Assembly (NCBI RefSeq): GCF_002368075.1
Contig: NZ_AP018314.1
Span: 4,150,834-4,193,793, forward strand
From: Sphaerospermopsis kisseleviana NIES-73
GTDB taxonomy: Bacteria > Cyanobacteriota > Cyanobacteriia > Cyanobacteriales > Nostocaceae
Reading direction: 5' to 3'
Length of the DNA stretch: 42,960 nt
The translations under genes were made by a program, and so were the position numbers. Position 1 is the stretch's first letter, and every line of letters starts with the position of its first letter. Below the pieces are notes generated by a model. That model ran no database searches. It was not told the DNA's origin and saw nothing but the letters and a program-made list of their open reading frames with translations. This document shows positions 42,343-42,960 of this stretch, piece by piece.

Positions 42343-42957
42343 ATGTTAAAAGCAGCAGATGTAATGACAAAAGATGTAGCAATGATTCGCGGTTCTGCTA
42401 CAGCTAAAGAAGCAATTGATTTAATGAAAGCTAGAGACTGGAGGGCGTTAATTGTAGATCGTCGTCATGATCAAGATGCTTATGGAATTGTAACTGAAAG
42501 CGACATTGTTTATAAAGTCATAGCCTACGGGAAAGATACAAATAAAGTCCGTGTTTATGAGATTATGACTAAACCTTGTATTGTCGTCAATCCCGAACTA
42601 GGTTTAGAATATGTAGCCAGATTATTTGCTAATTATCGTTTACATCGTGCGCCGGTAATTAGTGGCGAATTAATAGGAATAATCTCATTAACTGACATCT
42701 TAGCTGGCAGCAGTGCTTTAGAAAAACCCCATGCAATTTTGTTAGAACAAGAATTACAAGATGAAATTAGAAAAGCTCGTCTTGTTTGTTCAGAAAAAGG
42801 AATTAATTCCCCCGAATGTGCAGCCGCTTGGGATGTGGTAGAAGAAATACAAGCGGAAATAGCCCACCAACGGGCAATGAAACCTTTAAAAACAGCTTTT
42901 GAAGAATACTGTGAGGAGTTTCCAGAAACCGAAGAAGCTAGGGTTTATGATCTCTAG
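42343..42957 (+). CDS. CBS-domain protein between hoxY and hoxH
   Basis: 204-aa protein with two CBS domains (about 1-60, VMTKDVAMIRGSATAKEAIDLM; about 72-130, IMTKPCIVVNPELGLEYVARLF) and a helical C-terminal part containing ARLVCSEKGINSPECAAAWDVVEEIQAE, a motif seen in CP12-like tails (AxxxC...C). It matches the position of alr0765 in Anabaena PCC 7120. CBS pairs bind adenosine nucleotides, so it may tune hydrogenase or carbon metabolism to energy charge. GAGGTG 4 bases before ATG 42343. It ends 3 bp from the window edge; hoxH is expected next. Confidence 0.87.
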   Translation: MLKAADVMTKDVAMIRGSATAKEAIDLMKARDWRALIVDRRHDQDAYGIVTESDIVYKVIAYGKDTNKVRVYEIMTKPCIVVNPELGLEYVARLFANYRLHRAPVISGELIGIISLTDILAGSSALEKPHAILLEQELQDEIRKARLVCSEKGINSPECAAAWDVVEEIQAEIAHQRAMKPLKTAFEEYCEEFPETEEARVYDL

Positions 42958-42960
42958 GTG

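Overview
The window is chromosomal DNA of a filamentous, probably heterocyst-forming cyanobacterium (order Nostocales). The evidence is frequent HIP1 octamers (GCGATCGC), heptanucleotide tandem repeats at most gene borders, a HetP-family gene, a DevBCA-type exporter, Ycf34, and a cyanobacterial hoxEFUY bidirectional-hydrogenase cluster with the two extra ORFs known from Anabaena. It is low in GC and mostly single-gene transcription units. I see no rRNA, tRNA, CRISPR array, phage or intact insertion sequence.

Layout. 1-6.9 kb: ispE, a DUF3082 membrane protein, an AraC-type response regulator with its PAS histidine kinase, a 1.1-kb non-coding leader with several hairpins, a small HetP-family gene, and trpC. 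7-12 kb: an Orn/Lys/Arg decarboxylase-like gene, a decayed DUF433/DUF5615 toxin-antitoxin module lying between a shed copy of the metF 3' end and metF itself, trpS, and a HigB/HigA pair. 12-21.6 kb: a B12-binding radical SAM protein, an SRPBCC protein, a CCA-type nucleotidyltransferase, ycf34, tsaB, a Uma2 protein, argD, a K+ channel with an RCK domain, an MMADHC-like protein and a small Cys-rich protein. 21.7-27.7 kb: a fragment of a sensor protein, a TetR-devB-devC-devA export operon, and an HtrA/Deg protease. 27.7-38.1 kb: a 303-bp MITE-like insertion, a small membrane protein, a NYN/LabA-like protein, a universal stress protein, a phosphoribosyltransferase, a dienelactone-hydrolase-like protein lacking its Ser nucleophile, a lone receiver, a 1339-aa hybrid kinase that carries its own OmpR-type DNA-binding regulator, and a second universal stress protein. 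38.3-42.96 kb: hoxE, hoxF, hoxU, a DUF3122-like secreted protein, hoxY and a CBS protein; hoxH is expected just beyond the right edge.

How the genes fit together. HoxE/F/U form the diaphorase that couples NAD(P)H or ferredoxin/flavodoxin electrons to the HoxYH hydrogenase. The hybrid kinase, receiver, two stress proteins and PRTase/hydrolase pair immediately upstream look like a redox/stress signalling neighbourhood. The TetR-DevBCA set is a self-contained envelope exporter. Most other genes are housekeeping (isoprenoid, Trp, Arg, folate, tRNA modification and charging).

The most unusual feature at the DNA level is how heptad repeats are used. They sit in inverted orientation at most convergent gene junctions, supply the stop codons and last residues of several proteins (HoxF, the hydrolase, the PRTase, the CCA enzyme, a stress protein), and one such cassette has been split by a MITE-like element while a paralogous unsplit copy survives 13 kb away.
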